DNA of 64,000 nucleotides. Source: Streptomyces hygroscopicus subsp. hygroscopicus (GTDB taxonomy: Bacteria; Actinomycetota; Actinomycetes; Streptomycetales; Streptomycetaceae). Both the position numbers and the translations under genes were made by a program. This document shows positions 21,744 through 30,841 of this stretch, one piece after another. Location: NCBI RefSeq assembly GCF_030269125.1, contig NZ_BSSM01000002.1, positions 434,001 through 498,000 on the forward strand, in the 5' to 3' direction. The notes below the pieces were generated by a model. That model did no database searches, had not been told where the DNA came from, and was given only the letters and a program-made list of their open reading frames with translations. Position 1 is the first letter of the stretch. Each line of letters starts with the position of its first letter.

Positions 21744-23117
21744 TCAGCAGGAGGACTTGCCGGCGTAGATCGCCAGCGCGGTGTTCGGGGCGACCGAGGC
21801 CGTGAACCAGCCGGTGTCGTTGACCGTCACCGTGGTGTTGTTCTGCACGTTGCAGTAGGTGCCGGCGGGCAGCGAGGTCTGGAAGGAGCGACTGGCCGTC
21901 GCGCCCTCGTGGTTGATCACCACATAGCCCTTGTTGCCGCGTCCGAAGGCGATCAGGTTGTTGCCGTCGTCCCACCAGTTGGAGACCGCCTGGCCGCGTG
22001 TGGCGTTGCGGAAGGCGACCATGGACTTGATCTCGGGCCAGGCGTGCTGGCACTTCCAGCCGTCCTGCCAGCAGGCGTTGACCTGGCCGTTGTTGGGCGG
22101 GCCCGCGTCGGCGTCGCTCCACTCGTAGCCGGAGTTGATGTCCGGTGCGCCGTAGGGCCAGGCCAGCATGAAGACGTTGGCCAGGGTGTAGTTGGCGCCG
22201 TCCTTGTAGTTCAGGGTGGCGCCGTTGCGCTCGGTGTCGTGGTTGTCGACGAAGACGCCGGCCACGCCGCTGGACATGTAGCCCCAGCCCTCGCCGAAGT
22301 TGTTCAGGTAGGCGAGCTTCTCGCTGTTGAACACGCGCTTGAGGTCGTAGGCGTAGCGGAACTCCTGGACGTCCCCGTTGCCGGTGTACTCGGTGGGCTG
22401 GACGGCCTCGCCCGCGCCGTAGATGACCTCCTGCTTCCAGTAGGCACCCGGGTTGGTCAGCCGGCTCTTGATGTTCGCCAGGTCGTCGGCGGCGATGTGC
22501 TTGGCCGCGTCGATCCGGAAGCCGTCCGCGCCGAGCGACAGCAGGTCGTTCATGTACCCGGCGATGGTCGCGCGGACGTGCTCCTCGCCGGTGTCCAGGT
22601 CGGCCAGCCCCACGAGTTCGCAGTGCTGCACGTTCCAGCGGTCCTGGTAGTTGCTGACCGGGGAGGTGCAGTCGTCGAAGTCGGACATCGAGTACAGGCC
22701 CGGGTAGCTGTACTTGGTGTACGCCGTGCCGCCCGTTCCGGTGCCGCTGCCGGCCGTCATGTGGTTGATGACCGTGTCCACCACGACCTTCACCCCGGCC
22801 GCGTGACAGGTGTCGATCATGTTCTTGAAGGTGGCCCGGTCACCGAGCCGCCCCGCGATCTTGTACGACACGGGCTGGTACGAGGTCCACCACTGGGAGC
22901 CCTGTATGTGCTCCTCGGGCGGCGAGACCTGCACGTATCCGTAGCCCGCGGGGCCCAGGGTGCTGGTGCACTCGCGGGCCACCGAGGCGTAGTTCCACTC
23001 GAACAGGACGGCGGTGACGTCCTTCGTGCCGGGCGGCGAGGCGTCGGCGGTAGTCGGGGTCATGACAAGGGCGGCGGCCGCGAGGGCGACCGCCCCGGAG
23101 AGAGTCTTGCGTACCAT
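21744..23117 (-). CDS. Secreted alpha-amylase
   Basis: A 457-residue GH13 endo-amylase that cuts internal alpha-1,4 bonds of starch outside the cell. Signal peptide 1-26, cut near ADA. Catalytic motifs: VVDTVINH near 92, [12 protein letters not shown] near 195 with the Asp nucleophile, YGAGEAV near 230 with the acid Glu, and [10 protein letters not shown] near 290. A C-terminal beta-sandwich ([17 protein letters not shown]) ends the protein. There is no CBM20 starch-binding module, which longer Streptomyces amylases carry. The ATG at 23117 has AAGGA eight bases upstream. A 23-base palindrome lies 32 bases upstream of the start and MalR is the likely repressor. Confidence 0.94.
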   Translation of the reverse strand: MVRKTLSGAVALAAAALVMTPTTADASPPGTKDVTAVLFEWNYASVARECTSTLGPAGYGYVQVSPPEEHIQGSQWWTSYQPVSYKIAGRLGDRATFKNMIDTCHAAGVKVVVDTVINHMTAGSGTGTGGTAYTKYSYPGLYSMSDFDDCTSPVSNYQDRWNVQHCELVGLADLDTGEEHVRATIAGYMNDLLSLGADGFRIDAAKHIAADDLANIKSRLTNPGAYWKQEVIYGAGEAVQPTEYTGNGDVQEFRYAYDLKRVFNSEKLAYLNNFGEGWGYMSSGVAGVFVDNHDTERNGATLNYKDGANYTLANVFMLAWPYGAPDINSGYEWSDADAGPPNNGQVNACWQDGWKCQHAWPEIKSMVAFRNATRGQAVSNWWDDGNNLIAFGRGNKGYVVINHEGATASRSFQTSLPAGTYCNVQNNTTVTVNDTGWFTASVAPNTALAIYAGKSSC

Positions 23118-23148
23118 GTGGGGGTTCCTTCGTCCTTGAAGGGCTTTT

Positions 23149-23171
23149 CGCAAAGTTTCAGAAACCTTGCG
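23149..23171 (-). promoter_or_regulatory. Near-perfect 23-bp palindrome in the alpha-amylase promoter
   Basis: Arms CGCAAAGTTTC (23149-23159) and GAAACCTTGCG (23161-23171) match at 10 of 11 positions around one central base. LacI-family proteins such as MalR bind symmetrical sites of this size, and the outer part contains CTTGCG, close to the CTTGCA element found before malE and malR. Confidence 0.65.
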
Positions 23172-23188
23172 GTGACGCAGATGTTAAA

Positions 23189-23216
23189 GGCCCGCTGCCG
23201 GAAAAGGCAGCGGGCC
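23189..23216 (-). terminator. Rho-independent terminator of the alpha-glucosidase gene
   Basis: GGCCCGCTGCC (23189-23199) pairs perfectly with GGCAGCGGGCC (23206-23216). On the minus strand TTTAA follows, giving a rare T-rich tail for this genome. It lies between the alpha-glucosidase stop (23253) and the amylase promoter. Confidence 0.88.
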
Positions 23217-23252
23217 GTAGTGAAGTTGATGCAAGAAATTTCAGACGGGGCG

Positions 23253-24965
23253 TCAGACCGCCACGGTCCACCACACCGTGGTGTCGGCGGGCACCGTCGC
23301 CTCGCCACCGGTCTCGGCCACCTCACCGCTCGCGAGCAGCACCCGGCCGTACGCCGGAGTCGTCACCGGCTCACCCGTGGTGTTGGTGACGCACACGAAC
23401 CCGCCCCGGCGGAAGGCCAGGACGCCCTCGGGCGCGCGCAGCCACTCCACCGACTCGCCGGCGCCCAGGTCCGGCTGGGACCGGCGGGCGGCGAGGGCGG
23501 CGCGGTACAGCTCCAGGGTGGAGCCGGCCACCCCCGTCTGCGCCTCCACGCTCAGCTCGCCCCAGCACTCCGGCTGCGGGAGCCAGCTGCCGCCGTCGCC
23601 GAAGCCGTACGAGGTCCCCGTGCGGCTCCACGGGATCGGCACCCGGCAGCCGTCGCGGAAGCCGTCCTGGCCCTCGCCCCGGAAGTACGCCGGGTCCTGG
23701 CGCACCTCGTCGGGCAGGTCCACGACGTCCGGCAGGCCCAGTTCCTCGCCCTGGTAGAGGTAGGCGGAGCCGGGCAGCGCCAGCATCAGCAGGGTGGCGG
23801 CGCGGGCCCGGCGCAGGCCGAGGGCGCGGTCGCCGGCCTGGCGGATCTGGGTGCCGAGGCCGGGCGGGTTGGCGAAGCGGGTGGCGTGCCGGGTGACGTC
23901 GTGGTTGGACAGCACCCAGGTGGCCGGGGCACCGACCGGACGCATCGCCTCCAGGGTGCTGTCGATGACCGCGCGCAGCTCGGCCGCGTCCCAGGCCGTC
24001 GACAGGTACTGGAAGTTGAACGCCTGGTGCAGCTCGTCCGGGCGGACGTAGTTGGCCGTGCGCTCGACGGTCGGCGTCCATGCCTCCGCGACGAAGATGC
24101 GCTCCGGGGGTCCCCCCTGCCCAAGGCTGGGGGAGTACTCGTCGAGGATCGTGCGCCACTGGCGGTAGATCGCGTGCACGCCGTCCTGGTCGAAGAACGG
24201 CATGACATCGTTGCCCAGCAGCTTCAGCTGCTCGCCGGAGCCGAGGTCGGGCAGGCCCTCGGCCTTGACGAGGCCGTGCGCCACGTCGATGCGGAAGCCG
24301 TCCACGCCCATGTCCAGCCAGAAGCGCAGGATGGAGCGGAACTCGTCGCCGACGGCCGGATGCTCCCAGTTGAGGTCGGGCTGCTCGGGCGCGAACAGGT
24401 GCAGGTACCACTCGCCCGCCGTGCCGTCGGGCTCGGTGACCCGGGTCCAGGCCGGGCCGCCGAAGATCGACTCCCAGTCGTTGGGCGGCAGTTCGCCGTT
24501 CTCGCCCTTGCCCGGCCGGAAGTGGTAGCGCTCCCGCAGCGGCGAGCCGGGGCCCTCCGCGAGGGCGCGCTTGAACCACTCGTGCTGGTCCGAGGAGTGG
24601 TTGGGCACCAGGTCCACGATGATGCGCAGGCCGTGCCCGTGGGCGTCGCGGATCAGCGCGTCGGCGTCCAGCAGGGTGCCGAACATCGGGTCGACCGCGC
24701 GGTAGTCCGCGACGTCGTAACCGGCGTCGGCCTGCGGGGAGGCGTAGAAGGGGCTGAGCCACACCGCGTCGACGCCGAGGTCGCGCAGGTACGGCAGGCG
24801 GGAGCGTACGCCCTCCAGGTCGCCCATGCCGTCGCCGTTGCTGTCGGCGAAGCTGCGCGGGTAGACCTGGTAGATGACCGCCTCCCGCCACCAGTCACGG
24901 GGGTGCCCGGCGACGGTGGCGGTGTCGGTGTCGGTGCCCGGGGCGGCGGTGTGCTGCTGGCTCAT
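23253..24965 (-). CDS. aglA: Cytoplasmic alpha-glucosidase (maltodextrin glucosidase)
   Basis: A 570-residue GH13 enzyme of the oligo-1,6-glucosidase/alpha-glucosidase group without a signal peptide. It should release glucose from maltose and maltodextrins brought in by MalEFG. Motifs: AVIYQVYPRSFADSNGDG near 30, IVDLVPNHSS near 118, GVDGFRIDVAHG near 220, IFVAEAW near 290 and VLSNHDVTRH near 350. It lies 192 bases downstream of malG on the same strand, as the last gene of the maltose operon. The start ATG has AAGGAAG just upstream. The aglA name follows the S. coelicolor gene in the same context and is from memory. Confidence 0.9.
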   Translation of the reverse strand: MSQQHTAAPGTDTDTATVAGHPRDWWREAVIYQVYPRSFADSNGDGMGDLEGVRSRLPYLRDLGVDAVWLSPFYASPQADAGYDVADYRAVDPMFGTLLDADALIRDAHGHGLRIIVDLVPNHSSDQHEWFKRALAEGPGSPLRERYHFRPGKGENGELPPNDWESIFGGPAWTRVTEPDGTAGEWYLHLFAPEQPDLNWEHPAVGDEFRSILRFWLDMGVDGFRIDVAHGLVKAEGLPDLGSGEQLKLLGNDVMPFFDQDGVHAIYRQWRTILDEYSPSLGQGGPPERIFVAEAWTPTVERTANYVRPDELHQAFNFQYLSTAWDAAELRAVIDSTLEAMRPVGAPATWVLSNHDVTRHATRFANPPGLGTQIRQAGDRALGLRRARAATLLMLALPGSAYLYQGEELGLPDVVDLPDEVRQDPAYFRGEGQDGFRDGCRVPIPWSRTGTSYGFGDGGSWLPQPECWGELSVEAQTGVAGSTLELYRAALAARRSQPDLGAGESVEWLRAPEGVLAFRRGGFVCVTNTTGEPVTTPAYGRVLLASGEVAETGGEATVPADTTVWWTVAV

Positions 24966-25156
24966 GGCTTCCTTGGTGGTAACGGAGTTCGGGTCGTCGG
25001 CGCGTGGGGAACGGACGCTGGGGCCCGGACGGTACGGCGGCGGAGGCGGGCCGGGGAACGGAATGCGAGGCGGCCGCGATGTCAGCGGGGTCGGATGGAC
25101 ACCGCGGCCGCCTACCCGCGCGCCGGGCGCGCGGGAGCCTCTGGTGCGTCGGGGCG

Positions 25157-26062
25157 TCAGCCCTTGGTGCCGCCGGAGGTGAGACCGGTGACGAGGTTCT
25201 TCTGCACCAGGTAGAAGAACAGCGAGACGGGTATCGCGATCAGCACCGCGGTGGCGGCCATGTAGTTCCACTCGGCGTCGTGCTCGCTGACGAAGGTCTG
25301 GAGGCCGACCGAGAAGGTGTACTTGGAGTCGTCCAGCATGAAGGTGGTCGCGAAGGCGACCTCGGCGACCGCGGTGATGAAGTTGTAGAACGCGGCGACG
25401 GCCAGGCCCGGACGGGCCAGCGGCAGGATCAGCCGGAAGAAGGTGCCGAACGGGGTGAGCCCGTCCACCCGTCCCGCCTCGTCGATCTCGATCGGGATCG
25501 TGTCGAAGTAGCCCTTGAGCAGCCAGGCGCTGTACGGCACCGCGGTGGTGCAGTTGACGAGGATCAGCGCCCAGTAGGAGTCGATGAGGCCCAGGTCGCT
25601 GAAGATCTGGTACATCGGCACGATCAGGACGGCGATCGGGAACGCCTGGGTCAGCAGCAGGACCCACATCAGCTGCTTGTGGCCGGGGAAGCGCATCCGG
25701 GAGACCGCGTAGCCGGTGGTCGCGGCGAGCAGTACACCGACGACGGTGGTGCCGAGGGCCACGATCATCGTGGACTTGAACCAGTCGAAGAACTCGGTGT
25801 GCTGGAGCACGAAGCTGTAGTTGGAGAAGCTGATCTTCCCCGCGATGCCGCCCGGGTGCAGGTAGTCGTTCTTGTCCGGGCCGAGCGAGAGGTAGACCAG
25901 CCAGGCCACCGGGGCCAGCGCGACGAGGCTCGCGATCACCAGGCCGGCGTGCAGCAGGACGGTGCCGAGGGGGCCGCGCTCGCCCGGTCGGCGGCCCTGG
26001 CGGACGGGCTTCGCGGCGGGGGCCGGTGCGTCGGCCGGCTTTTCGAGGGTGGTGGTGCTCAT
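25157..26062 (-). CDS. malG: Maltose/maltodextrin ABC transporter permease MalG
   Basis: A 301-residue inner-membrane permease, about six helices. The cytoplasmic N-terminus is Pro/Ala/Lys-rich. The EAA loop that contacts the ATPase reads EAGRVDGLTPFGTFFRLILP near 200. The ATG at 26062 is preferred because AGGAG lies eight bases upstream; the frame stays open a little further. It starts 20 bases after malF. No ATPase gene lies in the operon, and in Streptomyces the shared ATPase MsiK, encoded elsewhere, is known to energise such importers. Confidence 0.95.
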   Translation of the reverse strand: MSTTTLEKPADAPAPAAKPVRQGRRPGERGPLGTVLLHAGLVIASLVALAPVAWLVYLSLGPDKNDYLHPGGIAGKISFSNYSFVLQHTEFFDWFKSTMIVALGTTVVGVLLAATTGYAVSRMRFPGHKQLMWVLLLTQAFPIAVLIVPMYQIFSDLGLIDSYWALILVNCTTAVPYSAWLLKGYFDTIPIEIDEAGRVDGLTPFGTFFRLILPLARPGLAVAAFYNFITAVAEVAFATTFMLDDSKYTFSVGLQTFVSEHDAEWNYMAATAVLIAIPVSLFFYLVQKNLVTGLTSGGTKG

Positions 26063-26081
26063 GGCGGCGGCTCCTGCGGCG

Positions 26082-27086
26082 TCAGACGGCGAGCTGGTCA
26101 TTGCGCTTCAGCCAGCGGAAGTAGAAGGAGGTGAAGACGGTGACGATCGACAGCAGCAGTACGCCGTAGGCGGCGGACTGGGCGAAGTCGCGCGGCTGCT
26201 GGCCGAAGCCCAGGTAGTAGGCCCAGGTGACGAGGATCTGGGCGTCCGGGGCGCTGGTCGGTCCGAACAGCAGGAAGATGATGGCGAACTGGTTGAAGGT
26301 CCAGATGACGCCGAGCAGGACCACCGTGGAGCTGACCGAGCGCAGCCCCGGCAGGGTGACGTGCCGGAAGCGCTGCCAGGCGTTGGCGCCGTCCATCCGC
26401 GCCGCCTCGTACAGGGCGGTGTCGATGGACTGGAGACCGCCGAGCAGCGAGAGCATCATGAACGGCACACCGCACCAGGTGTTGACCATGATGGCGGCGA
26501 AGCGCTGCCAGAAGGTGTCCTCCAGCCACTGCGGCTGCGGCAGGTGCAGCGCGTGCAGGATCTGGTTGACCGCGCCGGAGTCGGCGAGCATGATCCGCCA
26601 GGAGAAGACGGTGACGAAGGTGGGCACGGCCCACGGCAGCACGAGCAGCACGCGGTAGACGGTGCGGCCGCGCAGCTTCTGGTTCAGCATCAGCGCGAGG
26701 CCGAGGCCGAAGGTGTAGTGCAGGGTCACACAGGCGACCGTCCAGACGACCGTCCACACCATGTGGGACCAGAAGCGGTCGTAGGACAGCGGGCCCCAGA
26801 GGATGTTCTTGTAGTTGTCCAGACCGACGAACTTGTAGGTCGCGGCGATGTGGTTGACGCCGATGGTGCGCGCGGAGTTGAGGCTGTTGGCGTCGGTCAG
26901 CGTGAGGTAGAGACCGCGCACGAGCGGGTAGCCGACGAGCACCGCGAGCACGATGACCACCGGGGCGATCATCGCGTAGGCGTACCAGTACCTCTGGAGG
27001 CTGTTCCTGATGCGCTGCCCCAGCCCTGGCCGAGGCGCACGGTCACCGCGGCTCTTGCCGGTCGCGCGGTCGATGGCGACTGTCAT
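26082..27086 (-). CDS. malF: Maltose/maltodextrin ABC transporter permease MalF
   Basis: A 334-residue permease with a short basic cytoplasmic N-terminus and six predicted helices. The EAA loop EAARMDGANAWQRFRHVTLP lies near 230. It forms the channel with MalG and receives sugar from the lipoprotein MalE. It is second in malE-malF-malG. A GAAGG site lies upstream of the ATG. A perfect 16-bp hairpin (27144-27184) separates it from malE and probably lowers its expression relative to malE. Confidence 0.95.
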   Translation of the reverse strand: MTVAIDRATGKSRGDRAPRPGLGQRIRNSLQRYWYAYAMIAPVVIVLAVLVGYPLVRGLYLTLTDANSLNSARTIGVNHIAATYKFVGLDNYKNILWGPLSYDRFWSHMVWTVVWTVACVTLHYTFGLGLALMLNQKLRGRTVYRVLLVLPWAVPTFVTVFSWRIMLADSGAVNQILHALHLPQPQWLEDTFWQRFAAIMVNTWCGVPFMMLSLLGGLQSIDTALYEAARMDGANAWQRFRHVTLPGLRSVSSTVVLLGVIWTFNQFAIIFLLFGPTSAPDAQILVTWAYYLGFGQQPRDFAQSAAYGVLLLSIVTVFTSFYFRWLKRNDQLAV

Positions 27087-27143
27087 GGTTCGACACCTTC
27101 GAATGGTTCAAGGATGAGGGCCGGGGGCCGGGCACAGGCCGGT

Positions 27144-27184
27144 GGCCGCCGGCTGCCTCCTCGTGGGTGAGGCAGCCGGCGGCC
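27144..27184 (-). terminator. Intercistronic 16-bp hairpin between malE and malF
   Basis: Perfect arms 27144-27159 and 27169-27184 with a 9-base loop, starting 8 bases past the malE stop codon. There is no T-tract. Such a structure can stop part of the transcription or shield malE mRNA from 3' decay, so that the binding protein is made in excess over the permeases. Confidence 0.85.
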
Positions 27185-27192
27185 GACCGGGC

Positions 27193-28464
27193 TTACTTGC
27201 TGAAGTCGGGGACGAGCTTGCCGATGGCGATGTCGGCGTTGCTCAGGCCCTTGTCCAGCGACTCCTTGCCACTGGCGATCTTCGGCAGCTCGGTGTCGAG
27301 CGGCGCCCACAGGGAGCCGTACTCGGGCAGCGACGGGCGGGGCTGGGCGGCCGACAGCACGCTCTGGAAGCCGGCGGTGCCCGGGTCGGCCGTCACCTTG
27401 GCCGTGTAGGCGTCCGAGCGGGTCGGCAGGGTGGCGTTCTTCAGGGCGATGGTCTCCTGGGAGGAGGCCGACGTCATGAAGTTGACGAACTTCAGGGCCG
27501 CCGCCTGGTGCGCCTTGTCGGAGCCGGCGTAGACCGCGAGGTTGTGGCCGCCGGTCGGGGCCTCCGCCTTGCCGGTGGAGCCGGCCGGGACGACCGCGAC
27601 GCCCAGGTTGGTCTTGTCCTTGAAGGCGCTGCCCTTGTAGATGTTCGTGTTCTCCCAGGGGCCCTGGATGATCGCGGCGACCTTGCCGTTGGAGAACGCG
27701 TCCATGATGTGGGCGTAGGCGTCCGGGGTGGTGTCGGCCTTGTGCAGGCCCTTCCCGGAGAACAGGCTCAGCCACGTGCCGTACGCCTTCTTGGCGGCCG
27801 GCGTGTCGATGGTGACCTTCTTGGCGTCGACGTCGACGGTGTCGGTGCCCTCGCCGTAGAGGAACGGCTGGCCGTAGTAGCCGGCGGTGGAGCCCCAGTA
27901 GCCGTCGGCGCCGGTCTTGTCCTTGACCTTGGCGGCGTCGGACCTCAGCTCGTCCCAGGTCTTGGGCGGCGTGGTGATGCCGGCCTTCTTGAACAGGGCC
28001 TTGTTGTAGACCAGGGCCAGGGTGTCGGTGACCAGCGGCACGCCGTAGGTCTTGCCCTGGTACTGCGCCTGCTTGATCAGGTTCGGCTCGAACTTGGCCT
28101 TGTCGGCGAGGGCCTCGGTGCCGTCCAGCGGCAGGAAGTAGCCCTTCTTGGCGAAGGCGGGGGTCCAGCCGACCTCGGAGCGCAGCACGTCCGGGGCACC
28201 GGAGGCGCCCGCGGCGGTGTCGAACTTGTTCTGCGCCTGGTCGAAGGGGACGTTGACGTACTTGACCTTGATGTTCTTGTTGGCAGCTTCGAACTGCTGC
28301 ACCAAGGCCTTGTACGTCGGTGCCTCATTGGTGGCGTTGGAAGTGTCCCACCAGGTGATGGTGACCGGCCCGTCCGACTTGCTGTCGCTGCTCCCGCCGC
28401 CGCAGGCCGTCGCCGCGAGGGCGAGGGACGCCACCAGCGCGGAGGCCGCTATGCCACGCCGCAT
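27193..28464 (-). CDS. malE: Maltose/maltodextrin-binding lipoprotein MalE
   Basis: A 423-residue extracytoplasmic solute-binding protein of cluster B. The lipoprotein signal is MRRGIAASALVASLALAATAC with lipidated Cys 21. The mature protein starts with a Gly/Ser linker, then VTITWWDTSN, and has family segments such as YGVPLVTDTLALVYNK and AAIIQGPWE. It captures maltose and maltodextrins for MalFG. GGAG lies shortly upstream of the ATG. The promoter contains a CTTGCA inverted repeat, so transcription should be repressed by MalR, whose gene is divergent. Confidence 0.96.
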   Translation of the reverse strand: MRRGIAASALVASLALAATACGGGSSDSKSDGPVTITWWDTSNATNEAPTYKALVQQFEAANKNIKVKYVNVPFDQAQNKFDTAAGASGAPDVLRSEVGWTPAFAKKGYFLPLDGTEALADKAKFEPNLIKQAQYQGKTYGVPLVTDTLALVYNKALFKKAGITTPPKTWDELRSDAAKVKDKTGADGYWGSTAGYYGQPFLYGEGTDTVDVDAKKVTIDTPAAKKAYGTWLSLFSGKGLHKADTTPDAYAHIMDAFSNGKVAAIIQGPWENTNIYKGSAFKDKTNLGVAVVPAGSTGKAEAPTGGHNLAVYAGSDKAHQAAALKFVNFMTSASSQETIALKNATLPTRSDAYTAKVTADPGTAGFQSVLSAAQPRPSLPEYGSLWAPLDTELPKIASGKESLDKGLSNADIAIGKLVPDFSK

Positions 28465-28596
28465 GAGTTCTCCTTGAGGGTTTAAGCCCGAGTGGTACAG
28501 GGGGCGGTCCCGCCCGCCCCGTGCGACTTGCCGACTGCGCCGTTGCCGCGGCCGGGCGACCAGGAACGTAACAGCGTTGTAAGCGCCGCGAAAGAC

Positions 28597-28617
28597 CTTG
28601 CAGAAAAAAAGTGCAAG
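28597..28617. promoter_or_regulatory. MalR operator near malE
   Basis: CTTGCA (28597-28602) and TGCAAG (28612-28617) form a perfect inverted repeat around a nine-base A-rich centre. CTTGCA elements recur at 28701-28727 and near the amylase genes. Position fits control of malE, whose start is 130 bases away. Confidence 0.75.
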
Positions 28618-28700
28618 AGAACACGATGGTTACCCCGTCGTGACCGGCTCTCGACCTGCTCGCAACCGCACAACGAAGCCGGTTGAGCGTCGGCAGCCGA

Positions 28701-28727
28701 CTTGTGCAAGACTCTGCAAGCTCTTGC
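28701..28727. promoter_or_regulatory. CTTGCA repeat cluster near malR
   Basis: On the minus strand CTTGCAG (28720-28714) and CTTGCAC (28710-28704) are direct heptamer repeats separated by three bases; CTTG at 28701 and CTTGC at 28723 add inverted elements on the plus strand. This matches the CTTGCAG direct-repeat operator described for MalR/Reg1 and suggests autoregulation of malR. Confidence 0.7.
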
Positions 28728-28843
28728 CACAACGAACTCAAGGGAGCGCAATGAGGCAGCAACCCGCAGGGGCTCGTTCGACCGGGCGCACCCGGCGCCC
28801 GAGCGGTGTGCAAGGCGAGAGGCGACCGGTACAGTCCAGTGGC

Positions 28844-29875
28844 GTGACCACACGGCTTGCCGACATCGCAGCGCAGGCGGGGGTGAGCGAAGCGACCGTC
28901 AGCCGGGTCCTCAACGGGAAGCCGGGCGTCGCCGCCACCACCCGCCAATCCGTGCTCGCCGCGCTCGACGTGCTCGGCTACGAACGGCCGGTACGGCTGC
29001 GCCAGCGCAGCGAGGGCCTGGTCGGGCTGATCACGCCGGAGCTGGAGAACCCGATATTCCCTGCCCTGGCGCAGGTCATCGGGCAGGCACTGACCCGCCA
29101 GGGCTACACCCCGGTGCTCGCCACCCAGACCCCGGGCGGCTCCACCGAGGACGAGCTGACCGAGATGCTGGTGGACCGCGGTGTCGCGGGCATCATCTAC
29201 GTCTCCGGGCTGCACGCCGACACCACCGCCGACATGCAGCGCTACGAGCGGCTGCGGGCGCGGGGGGTGCCGTTCGTGCTGGTGGACGGCTTCTCGCCGC
29301 AGGTGCAGGCGCCGTTCATCTCCCCCGACGACCGCGCGGCGATGACGCTCGCGGTGACCCACCTGGTCTCGCTCGGCCACACCCGGATCGGGCTGGCGCT
29401 CGGGCCCAAGCGGTTCGTGCCGGTGCAGCGCAAGATCGAGGGCTTCGTGCGGGCGATGCAGGACCAGTTGGGGCTCAGCGCCGAGGTCGTGGAGAACGAG
29501 CTGGTGCAGCACTCGCTGTACACCCTGGAGGGCGGTCAGGCGGCCGCGACGGCACTGATCGACCGGGACTGCACCGCGGTGGTCTGCGCCAGCGACATGA
29601 TGGCCCTCGGCGCCATACGGGCGGCCCGCCAGCGGGGCCTGGAGGTCCCCCGGGACGTGTCCGTGGTCGGCTTCGACGACTCCCCGCTGATCGCCTTCAC
29701 CGACCCGCCGCTCACCACGGTCCGCAAGCCGGTCCCGGCGATGGGGCAGGCGGCGGTGCGTACGCTGCTGGAGGAGATCGGCGGTACGCCCGCGCCGCAC
29801 AGCGAGTTCGTGTTCATGCCGGAACTGGTGGTGCGCGGGTCCACGGCCTCGGCGCCGCATCTTCGGACGCCGTAG
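28844..29875 (+). CDS. malR: LacI-family maltose repressor MalR
   Basis: A 343-residue repressor. The N-terminal HTH is TRLADIAAQAGVSEATVSRV, with hinge VLAALDVLGYERP; the effector domain follows (GLITPELENPIFPALAQVIG, and VVGFDDSPLIAFTDPPLTT near the end). It should bind the CTTGCA operators around the maltose and amylase genes and let go when a maltodextrin-type inducer is present. Two starts are possible: GTG 28844, which puts the HTH at the very N-terminus as usual and follows TACAGT by eight bases, or ATG 28751, which adds 31 basic residues and has AAGGGAG upstream. The GTG is preferred. Confidence 0.9.
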   Translation: MTTRLADIAAQAGVSEATVSRVLNGKPGVAATTRQSVLAALDVLGYERPVRLRQRSEGLVGLITPELENPIFPALAQVIGQALTRQGYTPVLATQTPGGSTEDELTEMLVDRGVAGIIYVSGLHADTTADMQRYERLRARGVPFVLVDGFSPQVQAPFISPDDRAAMTLAVTHLVSLGHTRIGLALGPKRFVPVQRKIEGFVRAMQDQLGLSAEVVENELVQHSLYTLEGGQAAATALIDRDCTAVVCASDMMALGAIRAARQRGLEVPRDVSVVGFDDSPLIAFTDPPLTTVRKPVPAMGQAAVRTLLEEIGGTPAPHSEFVFMPELVVRGSTASAPHLRTP

Positions 29876-29943
29876 CGGGTGCGGCGCGGACCCGACCCTG
29901 GGATGATCGGGCTCCGAAGCCTTTTCTGGCAGACTTGATGCCC

Positions 29944-30807
29944 ATGAGTGACTCGACCGTGACGCAGTGGGAAGGTCGCGACGAGGCGGCCGGTCCGCGG
30001 GCTGTCACGGGCAGGGACGGAAGAGGCGTCCTGGGCCGGCTGCGGCGGCCACGCAGGCCCCGGCTCTGGTTCGAGATCCTTCTGATCGCGGTGAGTTACT
30101 GGACGTACTCGCTGATCCGCAACGCGGTGCCGGAGCAGAAGGACGAGGCGCTGCGCAACGCGGACTGGATCTGGAGCGCCGAGCGGCTGCTGGGCATTGA
30201 TGTCGAGCGATCCGTCAACCACGCCCTGAACTCGGTGACTTGGCTGATCATCGGCATGAACTACTACTACGCGACGCTGCACTTCGTCATGACGATCGGC
30301 GTCCTGGTGTGGCTGTACCGATGGCATCCGGGCCGGTACGCGGCCGCGCGGCTCGCGCTCTTCGCCACCACGGGCGGCGCGTTGGTCGGCTACTACCTGT
30401 TCCCGCTCGCCCCGCCCCGCCTGATGCGGGGCGGGTACTTCGTGGACACCGTACTGGTGCACCACACCTGGGGATCGATGGCCTCCGGGGACCTCAAGCA
30501 CATGTCCAACCAGTACGCGGCGATGCCGTCCATGCACATCGGCTGGTCGCTGTGGTGCGGGCTCACGATCTTCGCGCTGGCGTCGGTGCCGTGGGTGCGG
30601 GTGCTGGGGCTGCTGTACCCGCTGGCGACGCTGGTGGTGATCGTGTCCACGGCCAACCACTTCTGGCTGGACGCGGTGGGGGGCGTGGTCTGTCTTTCGT
30701 TCGGGTTCGCGGTGGCACGGCTCTGGTACGGCGCGGTGCCCTACGCGCTGCCGCGGGTGGTGGCGGGGCGGGGCGTGCCGGAGGCGGCTCGGGCGACCGC
30801 TTCGTAG
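29944..30807 (+). CDS. PAP2-family membrane phosphatase
   Basis: A 287-residue membrane protein with about six helices. A basic cytoplasmic N-terminus (RLRRPRRPRLWFE) precedes the first span. The PAP2 motifs are partly changed but visible: PLAPPRLMRGG, AAMPSMHIGWSLW near 200 (the PSMH His) and TANHFWLDAVGG near 240 (the H-x3-D signature). Family members remove phosphate from lipids such as phosphatidic acid, undecaprenyl or polyprenyl phosphates, or transfer inositol phosphate. ATG 29938 two codons earlier is an alternative start. It lies 68 bases behind malR without a clear terminator. Confidence 0.85.
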   Translation: MSDSTVTQWEGRDEAAGPRAVTGRDGRGVLGRLRRPRRPRLWFEILLIAVSYWTYSLIRNAVPEQKDEALRNADWIWSAERLLGIDVERSVNHALNSVTWLIIGMNYYYATLHFVMTIGVLVWLYRWHPGRYAAARLALFATTGGALVGYYLFPLAPPRLMRGGYFVDTVLVHHTWGSMASGDLKHMSNQYAAMPSMHIGWSLWCGLTIFALASVPWVRVLGLLYPLATLVVIVSTANHFWLDAVGGVVCLSFGFAVARLWYGAVPYALPRVVAGRGVPEAARATAS

Positions 30808-30841
30808 GGAGCGGGGGCGGCGCGGGGCGGCGCGGGCGTGG

